Shown: one piece after another, positions 39,652 to 54,699 of the stretch | Position numbering within the stretch: position 1 is the first letter of the stretch | Layout of the letters: the number at the start of each line of letters is the position of its first letter | From: Ligustrum vulgare | Lineage: Eukaryota > Streptophyta > Magnoliopsida > Lamiales > Oleaceae | Length of the DNA: 64,000 nucleotides | NCBI GenBank assembly: GCA_963555705.1 | Contig: CAUVWQ010000014.1 | Coordinates: forward strand, 42,001 to 106,000 | Direction of reading: 5' to 3' | Program-made: the position numbers and the translations under genes | The notes under the pieces: generated by a model | What the model saw: only the letters and a program-made list of their open reading frames with translations | Told to the model about the DNA's origin: nothing | Database searches by the model: none

Positions 39652-42600
39652 GTGAATTGTTCTTCTCTTTGCAGTCGCAAGTCTACTAAAGTGCTACATA
39701 CAATGGTCTTCAAAACACCACTGGAAGATGCATTGAAGCTAAATTTCGCTGCTTGTGCCCCTAATGTGCTAACGCTTGGGGAGCAGGATACGTCCTTCGT
39801 GAGCATCATGGCTAATTTAATGATGCTCGTACGTTCCGTTACCAAATCTTTTCAGCGACATCTAATTTATAATAGTGACTCTTGAGTTGGGTCTACGAGA
39901 ATCCATTGTACAAGTCGTCAAAGGAAAATTTCTTCAAATTAAAGATCTATTCCAACTTAAAAAGCGAATCAAAAGCATGAATACAACGTCTGGATAAGAA
40001 TGCACTAAATATGTAACAAATCTTACCGCTATTTGGCTATGTACGGATTTGGGGTAACGATGATGATCAAAGATTGGTGAGCGAGTATGAGTTATAGTGA
40101 AGAGCATTGGGCATATCAATATTTAATACATAAGTTAATGGAGTTTATGACCACCAAAAATCAAAAAGTGGTGCATCGCGAAGGGTCATAGAAATATTGC
40201 ACGACAAGAGTGGTAAATTACTTTCTGTATTTTTATATTTATTCCCTTCGTAATTGTAACTAGCACACGTGCTATGTAAGTGAATATGTCTATGATTTTT
40301 AAAAAACATTTAAATAAAAAACATTATTGAATTGAAAACCTTGGGAAACACAAAAACTACTCAAAATATGAAATCCAACCTGAGCACAAAACTAAGAATT
40401 AGGAAATCCTGATTCGTATAGGATTTTTTTTTATTTTTCTTTTTTGAATTGTTCTTCTCTTTCCAGTCGCAAGTCTACTCAAGTGCTACATACAATGGTC
40501 TTCAAAACACCACTGGAAGATGCATTGAAGCTAAATTTCGCTGCTTGTGCCCCTAATGTACTAACGCTTGGGGAGCAGGATACGTCCTTCGTGAGCATCA
40601 TGGCTAATTTAATGATGCTCGTACGTTCCGTTACCAAATCATTTCAGCGACATCTAATTTATAATAGTGACTCTAGAGTTGGGTCTACGAGAATCCATTG
40701 TACAAGTCGTCAAAGGAAAATTTCTTCAAATTAAAGATCTATTTCAACTTAAAAAGCGAATCAAAAGCATGAATACAACGTCTGGATAAGAATGCACTAA
40801 ATATGTAACAAATCTTACCGCTATTTGGCTATGTGCGGATTTGGGGTAAGGATGATGATCAAAGATTGGTGAGCGAGTATGAGTTATAGTGAAGAGCGTT
40901 GGGCATATCAATATTTAATACATAAGTTAATGGAGTTTATGACCACCAAAAATCAAAAAGTGGTGCATCGCGGAGGGTCATAGAAATATTGCACGACAAG
41001 AGTGGTAAATTACTTTCTGTATTTTTATATTTATTCCCTTCGTAATTGTAACTAGCACACGTGCTATGTAAGTGAATATGTCTATGATTTTTAAAAAACA
41101 TTTAAATAAAAAACATTATTGAATTGAAAACCTTGGGAAACACAAAAACTACTCAAAATATGAAATCCAACCTGAGCCCAAAACTAAGAATTAGGAAATC
41201 CTGATTCGTATAGGATTTTTTTTTATTTTTCTTTTGTGAATTGTTCTTCTCTTTGCAGTCGCAAGTCTACTAAAGTGCTACATACAATGGTCTTCAAAAC
41301 ACCACTGGAAGATGCATTGAAGCTAAATTTCGCTGCTTGTGCCCCTAATGTGCTAACGCTTGGGGAGCAGGATACGTCCTTCGTGAGCATCATGGCTAAT
41401 TTAATGATGCTCGTACGTTCCGTTACCAAATCATTTCAGCGACATCTAATTTATAATAGTGACTCTTGAGTTGGGTCTACGAGAATCCATTGTACAAGTC
41501 GTCAAAGGAAAATTTCTTCAAATTAAAGATCTATTCCAACTTAAAAAGCGAATCAAAAGCATGAATACAACGTCTGGATAAGAATGCACTAAATATGTAA
41601 CAAATCTTACCGCTATTTGGCTATGTACGGATTTGGGGTAACGATGATGATCAAAGATTGGTGAGCGAGTATGAGTTATAGTGAAGAGCATTGGGCATAA
41701 CAATATTTAATACATAAGTTAATGGAGTTTATGACCACCAAAAATCAAAATGTGGTGCATCGCGGAGGGTCATAGAAATATTGCACGACAAGAGTGGTAA
41801 ATCACTTTCTGTATTTTTATATTTATTCCCTTCGTAATTGTAACTAGCACACGTGCGATGTACGTGAATATGTCTATGATTTTTAAAAAACATTTAAATA
41901 AAAAACATTATTGAATTGAAAACCTTGAGAAACACAAAAACTACTCAAAATATGAAATCCAACCCGAGCCCAAAACTAAGAATTAGAATATCCTGATTCG
42001 TATAGGATTTTTTTTTATTTTTCTTTTTTGAATTGTTCTTCTCTTTCCAGTCGCAAGTCTACTCAAGTGCTACATACAATGGTCTTCAAAACACCACTGG
42101 AAGATGCATTGAAGCTAAATTTCGCTGCTTGTGCCCCTAATGTGCTAACGCTTGGGGAGCAGGATACGTCCTTCGTGAGCATCATGGCTAATTTAATGAT
42201 GCTCGTACGTTCCGTTACCAAATCATTTCAGCGACATCTAATTTATAATAGTGACTCTAGAGTTGGGTCTACGAGAATCCATTGTACAAGTCGTCAAAGA
42301 AAAATTTCTTCAAATTAAAGATCTATTCCAACTTAAAAAGCGAATCAAAAGCATGAATACAACGTCTGGATAAGAATGCACTAAATATGTAACAAATCTT
42401 ACCGCTATTTGGCTATGTACGGATTTGGGGTAACGATGATGATCAAAGATTGGTGAGCGAGTATGAGTTATAGTGAAGAGCATTGGGCATATCAATATTT
42501 AATACATAAGTTAATGGAGTTTATGACCACCAAAAATCAAAATGTGGTGCATCGCGGAGGGTCATAGAAATATTGCACGACAAGAGTGGTAAATCACTTT

Positions 42601-42819
42601 CTGTATTTTTATATTTATTTCCTTCGTAATTGTAACTAGCACACGTGCGATGTACGTGAATATGTCTATGATTTTTAAAAAACATTTAAATAAAAAACAT
42701 TATTGAATTGAAAACCTTGAGAAACACAAAAACTACTCAAAATATGAAATCCAACCCGAGCCCAAAACTAAGAATTAGGATATCCTGATTCGTATAGGAT
42801 TTTTTTTTATTTTTCTTTT
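39652..42819 (+). repeat. Array block: copies 51-54, transitional units
   Basis: Units start at 39652, 40444, 41236 and 42028. Copies 51 and 53 carry TTTTGTG, CTACTAAAGTG and TTGCAG. Copies 52 and 54 carry TTTTTTG, TTCCAG and ACTCTAGAG. They form an alternating pair with period 1,584 bp. The AAAATGTGG variant, typical of the rest of the window to the right, first appears in copy 53 (near 41750). Confidence 0.82.
42028..42819 (+). repeat. Chimeric monomer, copy 54
   Basis: The left part has the markers of haplotype I (ACTCTAGAG, CAAAGAAAAA). The right part has those of haplotype II (TATGTACGG, GAGCATTGGG, ATATCAATATT, TATGATTTTT, TTGAATTGAAAACC). The switch lies between about 42300 and 42418. 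This is best explained by recombination or gene conversion inside a monomer. Confidence 0.7.
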
Positions 42820-45800
42820 TTGAATTGTTCTTCTCTTTCCAGTCGCAAGTCTACTCAAGTGCTACATACAATGGTCTTCAAAACACCACTGGAAGATGCA
42901 TTGAAGCTAAATTTCGCTGCTTGTGCCCCTAATGTGCTAACGCTTGGGGAGCAGGATACGTCCTTCGTGAGCATCATGGCTAATTTAATGATTCTCGTAC
43001 GTTCCGTTACCAAATCATTTCAGCGACATCTAATTTATAATAGTGACTCTAGAGTTGGGTCTACGAGAATCCATTGTACAAGTCGTCAAAGAAAAATTTC
43101 ATCAAATTAAAGATCTATTCCAACTTAAAAAGCGAATCAAAAGCATGAATACAACGTCTGGATAAGAATGCACTAAATATGTAACAAATCTTACCGCTAT
43201 TTGGCTATGTGCGGATTTGGGGTAACGATGATGATCAAAGATTGGTGAGCGAGTATGAGTTATAGTGAAGAGCGTTGGGCATATCATTATTTAATACATA
43301 AGTTAATGGAGTTTATGACCACCAAAAATCAAAATGTGGTGCATCGCGGAGGGTCATAGAAATATTGCACGACAAGAGTGGTAAATCACTTTCTGTATTT
43401 TTATATTTATTCCCTTCGTAATTGTAACTAGCACACGTGCGATGTACGTGAATATGTCTATGACTTTTAAAAAACATTTAAATAAAAAACATTATTTAAG
43501 TGAAGACCTTGAGAAACACAAAAACTACTCAAAATATGAAATCCAACCCGAGCCCAAAACTAAGAATTAGGATATCCTGATTCGTATAGGATTTTTTTTT
43601 ATTTTTCTTTTTTGAATTGTTCTTCTCTTTCCAGTCGCAAGTCTACTCAAGTGCTACATACAATGGTCTTCAAAACACCACTGGAAGATGCATTGAAGCT
43701 AAATTTCGCTGCTTGTGCCCCTAATGTGCTAACGCTTGGGGAGCAGGATACGTCCTTCGTGAGAATCATGGCTAATTTAATGATGCTCGTACGTTCCGTT
43801 ACCAAATCATTTCAGCGACATCTAATTTATAATAGTGAATCTTGAGTTGGGTCTACGAGAATCCATTGTACAAGTCGTCAAAGGAAAATTTCTTCAAATT
43901 AAAGATCTATTCCAACTTAAAAAGCGAATCAAAAGCATGAATACAACGTCTGGATAAGAATGCACTAAATATGTAACAAATCTTACCGCTATTTGGCTAT
44001 GTACGGATTTGGGGTAACGATGATGATCAAAGATTGGTGAGCGAGTATGAGTTATAGTGAAGAGCATTGGGCATATCAATATTTAATACATAAGTTAATG
44101 GAGTTTATGACCACCAAAAATCAAAATGTGGTGCATCGCGGAGGGTCATAGAAATATTGCACGACAAGAGTGGTAAATCACTTTCTGTATTTTTATATTT
44201 ATTCCCTTCGTAATTGTAACTAGCACACGTGCGATGTACGTGAATATGTCTATGATTTTTAAAAAACATTTAAATAAAAAACATTATTGAATTGAAAACC
44301 TTGAGAAACACAAAAACTACTCAAAATATGAAATCCAACCCGAGCCCAAAACTAAGAATTAGGATATCCTGATTCGTATAGGATTTTTTTTTATTTTTCT
44401 TTTTTGAATTGTTCTTCTCTTTCCAGTCGCAAGTCTACTCAAGTGCTACATACAATGGTCTTCAAAACACCACTGGAAGATGCATTGAAGCTAAATTTCG
44501 CTGCTTGTGCCCCTAATGTGCTAACGCTTGGGGAGCAGGATACGTCCTTCGTGAGCATCATGGCTAATTTAATGATGCTCGTACGTTCCGTTACCAAATC
44601 ATTTCAGCGACATCTAATTTATAATAGTGACTCTAGAGTTGGGTCTACGAGAATCCATTGTACAAGTCGTCAAAGAAAAATTTCTTCAAATTAAAGATCT
44701 ATTCCAACTTAAAAAGCGAATCAAAAGCATGAATACAACGTCTGGATAAGAATGCACTAAATATGTAACAAATCTTACCGCTATTTGGCTATGTGCGGAT
44801 TTGGGGTAACGATGATGATCAAAGATTGGTGAGCGAGTATGAGTTATAGTGAAGAGCGTTGGGCATATCATTATTTAATACATAAGTTAATGGAGTTTAT
44901 GACCACCAAAAATCAAAATGTGGTGCATCGCGGAGGGTCATAGAAATATTGCACGACAAGAGTGGTAAATCACTTTCTGTATTTTTATATTTATTCCCTT
45001 CGTAATTGTAACTAGCACACGTGCGATGTACGTGAATATGTCTATGACTTTTAAAAAACATTTAAATAAAAAACATTATTTAAGTGAAGACCTTGAGAAA
45101 CACAAAAACTACTCAAAATATGAAATCCAACCCGAGCCCAAAACTAAGAATTAGGATATCCTGATTCGTATAGGATTTTTTTTTATTTTTCTTTTTTGAA
45201 TTGTTCTTCTCTTTCCAGTCGCAAGTCTACTCAAGTGCTACATACAATGGTCTTCAAAACACCACTGGAAGATGCATTGAAGCTAAATTTCGCTGCTTGT
45301 GCCCCTAATGTGCTAACGCTTGGGGAGCAGGATACGTCCTTCGTGAGCATCATGGCTAATTTAATGATGCTCGTACGTTCCGTTACCAAATCATTTCAGC
45401 GACATCTAATTTATAATAGTGACTCTAGAGTTGGGTCTACGAGAATCCATTGTACAAGTCGTCAAAGAAAAATTTCTTCAAATTAAAGATCTATTCCAAC
45501 TTAAAAAGCGAATCAAAAGCATGAATACAACGTCTGGATAAGAATGCACTAAATATGTAACAAATCTTACCGCTATTTGGCTATGTGCGGATTTGGGGTA
45601 ACGATGATGATCAAAGATTGGTGATCGAGTATGAGTTATAGTGAAGAGCGTTGGGCATATCATTATTTAATACATAAGTTAATGGAGTTTATGACCACCA
45701 AAAATCAAAATGTGGTGCATCGCGGAGGGTCATAGAAATATTGCACGACAAGAGTGGTAAATCACTTTCTGTATTTTTATATTTATTCCCTTCGTAATTG

Positions 45801-48800
45801 TAACTAGCACACGTGCGATGTACGTGAATATGTCTATGACTTTTAAAAAACATTTAAATAAAAAACATTATTTAAGTGAAGACCTTGAGAAACACAAAAA
45901 CTACTCAAAATATGAAATCCAACCCGAGCCCAAAACTAAGAATTAGGATATCCTGATTCGTATAGGATTTTTTTTTATTTTTCTTTTTTGAATTGTTCTT
46001 CTCTTTCCAGTCGCAAGTCTACTCAAGTGCTACATACAATGGTCTTCAAAACACCACTGGAAGATGCATTGAAGCTAAATTTCGCTGCTTGTGCCCCTAA
46101 TGTGCTAACGCTTGGGGAGCAGGATACGTCCTTCGTGAGCATCATGGCTAATTTAATGATGCTCGTACGTTCCGTTACCAAATCATTTCAGCGACATCTA
46201 ATTTATAATAGTGACTCTAGAGTTGGGTCTACGAGAATCCATTGTACAAGTCGTCAAAGAAAAATTTCTTCAAATTAAAGATCTATTCCAACTTAAAAAG
46301 CGAATCAAAAGCATGAATACAACGTCTGGATAAGAATGCACTAAATATGTAACAAATCTTACCGCTATTTGGCTATGTGCGGATTTGGGGTAACGATGAT
46401 GATCAAAGATTGGTGAGCGAGTATGAGTTATAGTGAAGAGCGTTGGGCATATCATTATTTAATACATAAGTTAATGGAGTTTATGACCACCAAAAATCAA
46501 AATGTGGTGCATCGCGGAGGGTCATAGAAATATTGCACGACAAGAGTGGTAAATCACTTTCTGTATTTTTATATTTATTCCCTTCGTAATTGTAACTAGC
46601 ACACGTGCGATGTACGTGAATATGTCTATGACTTTTAAAAAACATTTAAATAAAAAACATTATTTAAGTGAAGACCTTGAGAAACACAAAAACTACTCAA
46701 AATATGAAATCCAACCCGAGCCCAAAACTAAGAATTAGGATATCCTGATTCGTATAGGATTTTTTTTTATTTTTCTTTTTTGAATTGTTCTTCTCTTTCC
46801 AGTCGCAAGTCTACTCAAGTGCTACATACAATGGTCTTCAAAACACCACTGGAAGATGCATTGAAGCTAAATTTCGCTGCTTGTGCCCCTAATGTGCTAA
46901 CGCTTGGGGAGCAGGATACGTCCTTCGTGAGCATCATGGCTAATTTAATGATGCTCGTACGTTCCGTTACCAAATCATTTCAGCGACATCTAATTTATAA
47001 TAGTGACTCTAGAGTTGGGTCTACGAGAATCCATTGTACAAGTCGTCAAAGAAAAATTTCTTCAAATTAAAGATCTATTCCAACTTAAAAAGCGAATCAA
47101 AAGCATGAATACAACGTCTGGATAAGAATGCACTAAATATGTAACAAATCTTACCGCTATTTGGCTATGTGCGGATTTGGGGTAACGATGATGATCAAAG
47201 ATTGGTGAGCGAGTATGAGTTATAGTGAAGAGCGTTGGGCATATCATTATTTAATACATAAGTTAATGGAGTTTATGACCACCAAAAATCAAAATGTGGT
47301 GCATCGCGGAGGGTCATAGAAATATTGCACGACAAGAGTGGTAAATCACTTTCTGTATTTTTATATTTATTCCCTTCGTAATTGTAACTAGCACACGTGC
47401 GATGTACGTGAATATGTCTATGACTTTTAAAAAACATTTAAATAAAAAACATTATTTAAGTGAAGACCTTGAGAAACACAAAAACTACTCAAAATATGAA
47501 ATCCAACCCGAGCCCAAAACTAAGAATTAGGATATCCTGATTCGTATAGGATTTTTTTTTATTTTTCTTTTTTGAATTGTTCTTCTCTTTCCAGTCGCAA
47601 GTCTACTCAAGTGCTACATACAATGGTCTTCAAAACACCACTGGAAGATGCATTGAAGCTAAATTTCGCTGCTTGTGCCCCTAATGTGCTAACGCTTGGG
47701 GAGCAGGATACGTCCTTCGTGAGCATCATGGCTAATTTAATGATGCTCGTACGTTCCGTTACCAAATCATTTCAGCGACATCTAATTTATAATAGTGACT
47801 CTAGAGTTGGGTCTACGAGAATCCATTGTACAAGTCGTCAAAGAAAAATTTCTTCAAATTAAAGATCTATTCCAACTTAAAAAGCGAATCAAAAGCATGA
47901 ATACAACGTCTGGATAAGAATGCACTAAATATGTAACAAATCTTACCGCTATTTGGCTATGTGCGGATTTGGGGTAACGATGATGATCAAAGATTGGTGA
48001 TCGAGTATGAGTTATAGTGAAGAGCGTTGGGCATATCATTATTTAATACATAAGTTAATGGAGTTTATGACCACCAAAAATCAAAATGTGGTGCATCGCG
48101 GAGGGTCATAGAAATATTGCACGACAAGAGTGGTAAATCACTTTCTGTATTTTTATATTTATTCCCTTCGTAATTGTAACTAGCACACGTGCGATGTACG
48201 TGAATATGTCTATGACTTTTAAAAAACATTTAAATAAAAAACATTATTTAAGTGAAGACCTTGAGAAACACAAAAACTACTCAAAATATGAAATCCAACC
48301 CGAGCCCAAAACTAAGAATTAGGATATCCTGATTCGTATAGGATTTTTTTTTATTTTTCTTTTTTGAATTGTTCTTCTCTTTCCAGTCGCAAGTCTACTC
48401 AAGTGCTACATACAATGGTCTTCAAAACACCACTGGAAGATGCATTGAAGCTAAATTTCGCTGCTTGTGCCCCTAATGTGCTAACGCTTGGGGAGCAGGA
48501 TACGTCCTTCGTGAGCATCATGGCTAATTTAATGATTCTCGTACGTTCCGTTACCAAATCATTTCAGCGACATCTAATTTATAATAGTGACTCTAGAGTT
48601 GGGTCTACGAGAATCCATTGTACAAGTCGTCAAAGAAAAATTTCTTCAAATTAAAGATCTATTCCAACTTAAAAAGCGAATCAAAAGCATGAATACAACG
48701 TCTGGATAAGAATGCACTAAATATGTAACAAATCTTACCGCTATTTGGCTATGTGCGGATTTGGGGTAACGATGATGATCAAAGATTGGTGAGCGAGTAT

Positions 48801-49155
48801 GAGTTATAGTGAAGAGCGTTGGGCATATCATTATTTAATACATAAGTTAATGGAGTTTATGACCACCAAAAATCAAAATGTGGTGCATCGCGGAGGGTCA
48901 TAGAAATATTGCACGACAAGAGTGGTAAATCACTTTCTGTATTTTTATATTTATTCCCTTCGTAATTGTAACTAGCACACGTGCGATGTACGTGAATATG
49001 TCTATGACTTTTAAAAAACATTTAAATAAAAAACATTATTTAAGTGAAGACCTTGAGAAACACAAAAACTACTCAAAATATGAAATCCAACCCGAGCCCA
49101 AAACTAAGAATTAGGATATCCTGATTCGTATAGGATTTTTTTTTATTTTTCTTTT
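42820..49155 (+). repeat. Array block: copies 55-62, homogenised haplotype I run
   Basis: Units start at 42820, 43612, 44404, 45196, 45988, 46780, 47572 and 48364, all 792 bp. Copies 55 and 57-62 are haplotype I: ACTCTAGAG, CAAAGAAAAA, TATGTGCGG, GAGCGTTGGG, ATATCATTATT, TATGACTTTT and TTTAAGTGAAGACC. Copy 56 is haplotype II, with AATCTTGAG. Copies 55-56 match copies 62-63 (48364 and 49156) at a shift of 5,544 bp, sharing ATGATTCTCG in 55 and 62 and GTGAGAATCATGG in 56 and 63. Copies 58 and 61 share GTGATCGAG, three units apart. Confidence 0.86.
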
Positions 49156-49947
49156 TTGAATTGTTCTTCTCTTTCCAGTCGCAAGTCTACTCAAGTGCTA
49201 CATACAATGGTCTTCAAAACACCACTGGAAGATGCATTGAAGCTAAATTTCGCTGCTTGTGCCCCTAATGTGCTAACGCTTGGGGAGCAGGATACGTCCT
49301 TCGTGAGAATCATGGCTAATTTAATGATGCTCGTACGTTCCGTTACCAAATCATTTCAGCGACATCTAATTTATAATAGTGAATCTTGAGTTGGGTCTAC
49401 GAGAATCCATTGTACAAGTCGTCAAAGGAAAATTTCTTCAAATTAAAGATCTATTCCAACTTAAAAAGCGAATCAAAAGCATGAATACAACGTCTGGATA
49501 AGAATGCACTAAATATGTAACAAATCTTACCGCTATTTGGCTATGTACGGATTTGGGGTAACGATGATGATCAAAGATTGGTGAGCGAGTATGAGTTATA
49601 GTGAAGAGCATTGGGCATATCAATATTTAATACATAAGTTAATGGAGTTTATGACCACCAAAAATCAAAATGTGGTGCATCGCGGAGGGTCATAGAAATA
49701 TTGCACGACAAGAGTGGTAAATCACTTTCTGTATTTTTATATTTATTCCCTTCGTAATTGTAACTAGCACACGTGCGATGTACGTGAATATGTCTATGAT
49801 TTTTAAAAAACATTTAAATAAAAAACATTATTGAATTGAAAACCTTGAGAAACACAAAAACTACTCAAAATATGAAATCCAACCCGAGCCCAAAACTAAG
49901 AATTAGGATATCCTGATTCGTATAGGATTTTTTTTTATTTTTCTTTT

Positions 49948-52900
49948 TTGAATTGTTCTTCTCTTTCCAGTCGCAAGTCTACTCAAGTGCTACATACAAT
50001 GGTCTTCAAAACACCACTGGAAGATGCATTGAAGCTAAATTTCGCTGCTTGTGCCCCTAATGTGCTAACGCTTGGGGAGCAGGATACGTCCTTCGTGAGA
50101 ATCATGGCTAATTTAATGATGCTCGTACGTTCCGTTACCAAATCATTTCAGCGACATCTAATTTATAATAGTGACTCTAGAGTTGGGTCTACGAGAATCC
50201 ATTGTACAAGTCGTCAAAGAAAAATTTCTTCAAATTAAAGATCTATTCCAACTTAAAAAGCGAATCAAAAGCATGAATACAACGTCTGGATAAGAATGCA
50301 CTAAATATGTAACAAATCTTACCGCTATTTGGCTATGTGCGGATTTGGGGTAACGATGATGATCAAAGATTGGTGAGCGAGTATGAGTTATAGTGAAGAG
50401 CGTTGGGCATATCATTATTTAATACATAAGTTAATGGAGTTTATGACCACCAAAAATCAAAATGTGGTGCATCGCGGAGGGTCATAGAAATATTGCACGA
50501 CAAGAGTGGTAAATCACTTTCTGTATTTTTATATTTATTCCCTTCGTAATTGTAACTAGCACACGTGCGATGTACGTGAATATGTCTATGACTTTTAAAA
50601 AACATTTAAATAAAAAACATTATTTAAGTGAAGACCTTGAGAAACACAAAAACTACTCAAAATATGAAATCCAACCCGAGCCCAAAACTAAGAATTAGGA
50701 TATCCTGATTCGTATAGGATTTTTTTTTATTTTTCTTTTTTGAATTGTTCTTCTCTTTCCAGTCGCAAGTCTACTCAAGTGCTACATACAATGGTCTTCA
50801 AAACACCACTGGAAGATGCATTGAAGCTAAATTTCGCTGCTTGTGCCCCTAATGTGCTAACGCTTGGGGAGCAGGATACGTCCTTCGTGAGAATCATGGA
50901 TAATTTAATGATGCTCGTACGTTCCGTTACCAAATCATTTCAGCGACATCTAATTTATAATAGTGAATCTTGAGTTGGGTCTACGAGAATCCATTGTACA
51001 AGTCGTCAAAGGAAAATTTCTTCAAATTAAAGATCTATTCCAACTTAAAAAGCGAATCAAAAGCATGAATACAACGTCTGGATAAGAATGCACTAAATAT
51101 GTAACAAATCTTACCGCTATTTGGCTATGTACGGATTTGGGGTAACGATGATGATCAAAGATTGGTGAGCGAGTATGAGTTATAGTGAAGAGCATTGGGC
51201 ATATCAATATTTAATACATAAGTTAATGGAGTTTATGACCACCAAAAATCAAAATGTGGTGCATCGCGGAGGGTCATAGAAATATTGCACGACAAGAGTG
51301 GTAAATCACTTTCTGTATTTTTATATTTATTCCCTTCGTAATTGTAACTAGCACACGTGCGATGTACGTGAATATGTCTATGATTTTTAAAAAACATTTA
51401 AATAAAAAACATTATTGAATTGAAAACCTTGAGAAACACAAAAACTACTCAAAATATGAAATCCAACCCGAGCCCAAAACTAAGAATTAGGATATCCTGA
51501 TTCGTATAGGATTTTTTTTTATTTTTCTTTTTTGAATTGTTCTTCTCTTTCCAGTCGCAAGTCTACTCAAGTGCTACATACAATGGTCTTCAAAACACCA
51601 CTGGAAGATGCATTGAAGCTAAATTTCGCTGCTTGTGCCCCTAATGTGCTAACGCTTGGGGAGCAGGATACGTCCTTCGTGAGAATCATGGCTAATTTAA
51701 TGATGCTCGTACGTTCCGTTACCAAATCATTTCAGCGACATCTAATTTATAATAGTGACTCTAGAGTTGGGTCTACGAGAATCCATTGTACAAGTCGTCA
51801 AAGAAAAATTTCTTCAAATTAAAGATCTATTCCAACTTAAAAAGCGAATCAAAAGCATGAATACAACGTCTGGATAAGAATGCACTAAATATGTAACAAA
51901 TCTTACCGCTATTTGGCTATGTGCGGATTTGGGGTAACGATGATGATCAAAGATTGGTGAGCGAGTATGAGTTATAGTGAAGAGCGTTGGGCATATCATT
52001 ATTTAATACATAAGTTAATGGAGTTTATGACCACCAAAAATCAAAATGTGGTGCATCGCGGAGGGTCATAGAAATATTGCACGACAAGAGTGGTAAATCA
52101 CTTTCTGTATTTTTATATTTATTCCCTTCGTAATTGTAACTAGAACACGTGCGATGTACGTGAATATGTCTATGACTTTTAAAAAACATTTAAATAAAAA
52201 ACATTATTTAAGTGAAGACCTTGAGAAACACAAAAACTACTCAAAATATGAAATCCAACCCGAGCCCAAAACTAAGAATTAGGATATCCTGATTCGTATA
52301 GGATTTTTTTTTATTTTTCTTTTTTGAATTATTCTTCTCTTTCCAGTCGCAAGTCTACTCAAGTGCTACATACAATGGTCTTCAAAACACCACTGGAAGA
52401 TGCATTGAAGCTAAATTTCGCTGCTTGTGCCCCTAATGTGCTAACGCTTGGGGAGCAGGATACGTCCTTCGTGAGAATCATGGATAATTTAATGATGCTC
52501 GTACGTTCCGTTACCAAATCATTTCAGCGACATCTAATTTATAATAGTGAATCTTGAGTTGGGTCTACGAGAATCCATTGTACAAGTCGTCAAAGGAAAA
52601 TTTCTTCAAATTAAAGATCTATTCCAACTTAAAAAGCGAATCAAAAGCATGAATACAACGTCTGGATAAGAATGCACTAAATATGTAACAAATCTTACCG
52701 CTATTTGGCTATGTACGGATTTGGGGTAACGATGATGATCAAAGATTGGTGAGCGAGTATGAGTTATAGTGAAGAGCATTGGGCATATCAATATTTAATA
52801 CATAAGTTAATGGAGTTTATGACCACCAAAAATCAAAATGTGGTGCATCGCGGAGGGTCATAGAAATATTGCACGACAAGAGTGGTAAATCACTTTCTGT

Positions 52901-53907
52901 ATTTTTATATTTATTCCCTTCGTAATTGTAACTAGCACACGTGCGATGTACGTGAATATGTCTATGATTTTTAAAAAACATTTAAATAAAAAACATTATT
53001 GAATTGAAAACCTTGAGAAACACAAAAACTACTCAAAATATGAAATCCAACCCGAGCCCAAAACTAAGAATTAGGATATCCTGATTCGTATAGGATTTTT
53101 TTTTATTTTTCTTTTTTGTATTGTTCTTCTCTTTCCAGTCGCTAGTCTACTCAAGTGCTACATACAATGGTCTTCAAAACACCACTGGAAGATGCATTGA
53201 AGCTAAATTTCGCTGCTTGTGCCCCTAATGTGCTAACGCTTGGGGAGCAGGATACGTCCTTCGTGAGCATCATGGCTAATTTAATGATGCTCGTACGTTC
53301 CGTTACCAAATCATTTCAGCGACATCTAATTTATAATAGTGAATCTTGAGTTGGGTCTACGAGAATCCATTGTACAAGTCGTCAAAGGAAAATTTCTTCA
53401 AATTAAAGATCTATTCCAACTTAAAAAGCGAATCAAAAGCATGAATACAACGTCTGGATAAGAATGCACTAAATATGTAACAAATCTTACCGCTATTTGG
53501 CTATGTACGGATTTGGGGTAACGATGATGATCAAAGATTGGTGAGCGAGTATGAGTTATAGTGAAGAGCATTGGGCATATCAATATTTAATACATAAGTT
53601 AATGGAGTTTATGACCACCAAAAATCAAAATGTGGTGCATCGCGGAGGGTCATAGAAATATTGCACGACAAGAGTGGTAAATCACTTTCTGTATTTTTAT
53701 ATTTATTCCCTTCGTAATTGTAACTAGCACACGTGCGATGTACGTGAATATGTCTATGATTTTTAAAAAACATTTAAATAAAAAACATTATTGAATTGAA
53801 AACCTTGAGAAACACAAAAACTACTCAAAATATGAAATCCAACCCGAGCCCAAAACTAAGAATTAGGATATCCTGATTCGTATAGGATTTTTTTTTATTT
53901 TTCTTTT
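49948..53907 (+). repeat. Segmental duplicate, left arm (copies 64-68)
   Basis: Five monomers in the order I, II, I, II, II, with ATCATGGATAATT in the second and fourth and CGCTAGTCTAC in the fifth. The same order and the same rare markers recur at 56284. A few private changes (GAATTATTC near 52326, TAGAACACG near 52143, TTGTATTG near 53117) show that the two arms have already begun to diverge. Confidence 0.75.
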
Positions 53908-54699
53908 TTGAATTGTTCTTCTCTTTCCAGTCGCAAGTCTACTCAAGTGCTACATACAATGGTCTTCAAAACACCACTGGAAGATGCATTGAAGCTAAAT
54001 TTCGCTGCTTGTGCCCCTAATGTGCTAACGCTTGGGGAGCAGGATACGTCCTTCGTGAGAATCATGGCTAATTTAATGATGCTCGTACGTTCCGTTACCA
54101 AATCATTTCAGCGACATCTAATTTATAATAGTGACTCTAGAGTTGGGTCTACGAGAATCCATTGTACAAGTCGTCAAAGAAAAATTTCTTCAAATTAAAG
54201 ATCTATTCCAACTTAAAAAGCGAATCAAAAGCATGAATACAACGTCTGGATAAGAATGCACTAAATATGTAACAAATCTTACCGCTATTTGGCTATGTGC
54301 GGATTTGGGGTAACGATGATGATCAAAGATTGGTGAGCGAGTATGAGTTATAGTGAAGAGCGTTGGGCATATCATTATTTAATACATAAGTTAATGGAGT
54401 TTATGACCACCAAAAATCAAAATGTGGTGCATCGCGGAGGGTCATAGAAATATTGCACGACAAGAGTGGTAAATCACTTTCTGTATTTTTATATTTATTC
54501 CCTTCGTAATTGTAACTAGCACACGTGCGATGTACGTGAATATGTCTATGACTTTTAAAAAACATTTAAATAAAAAACATTATTTAAGTGAAGACCTTGA
54601 GAAACACAAAAACTACTCAAAATATGAAATCCAACCCGAGCCCAAAACTAAGAATTAGGATATCCTGATTCGTATAGGATTTTTTTTTATTTTTCTTTT

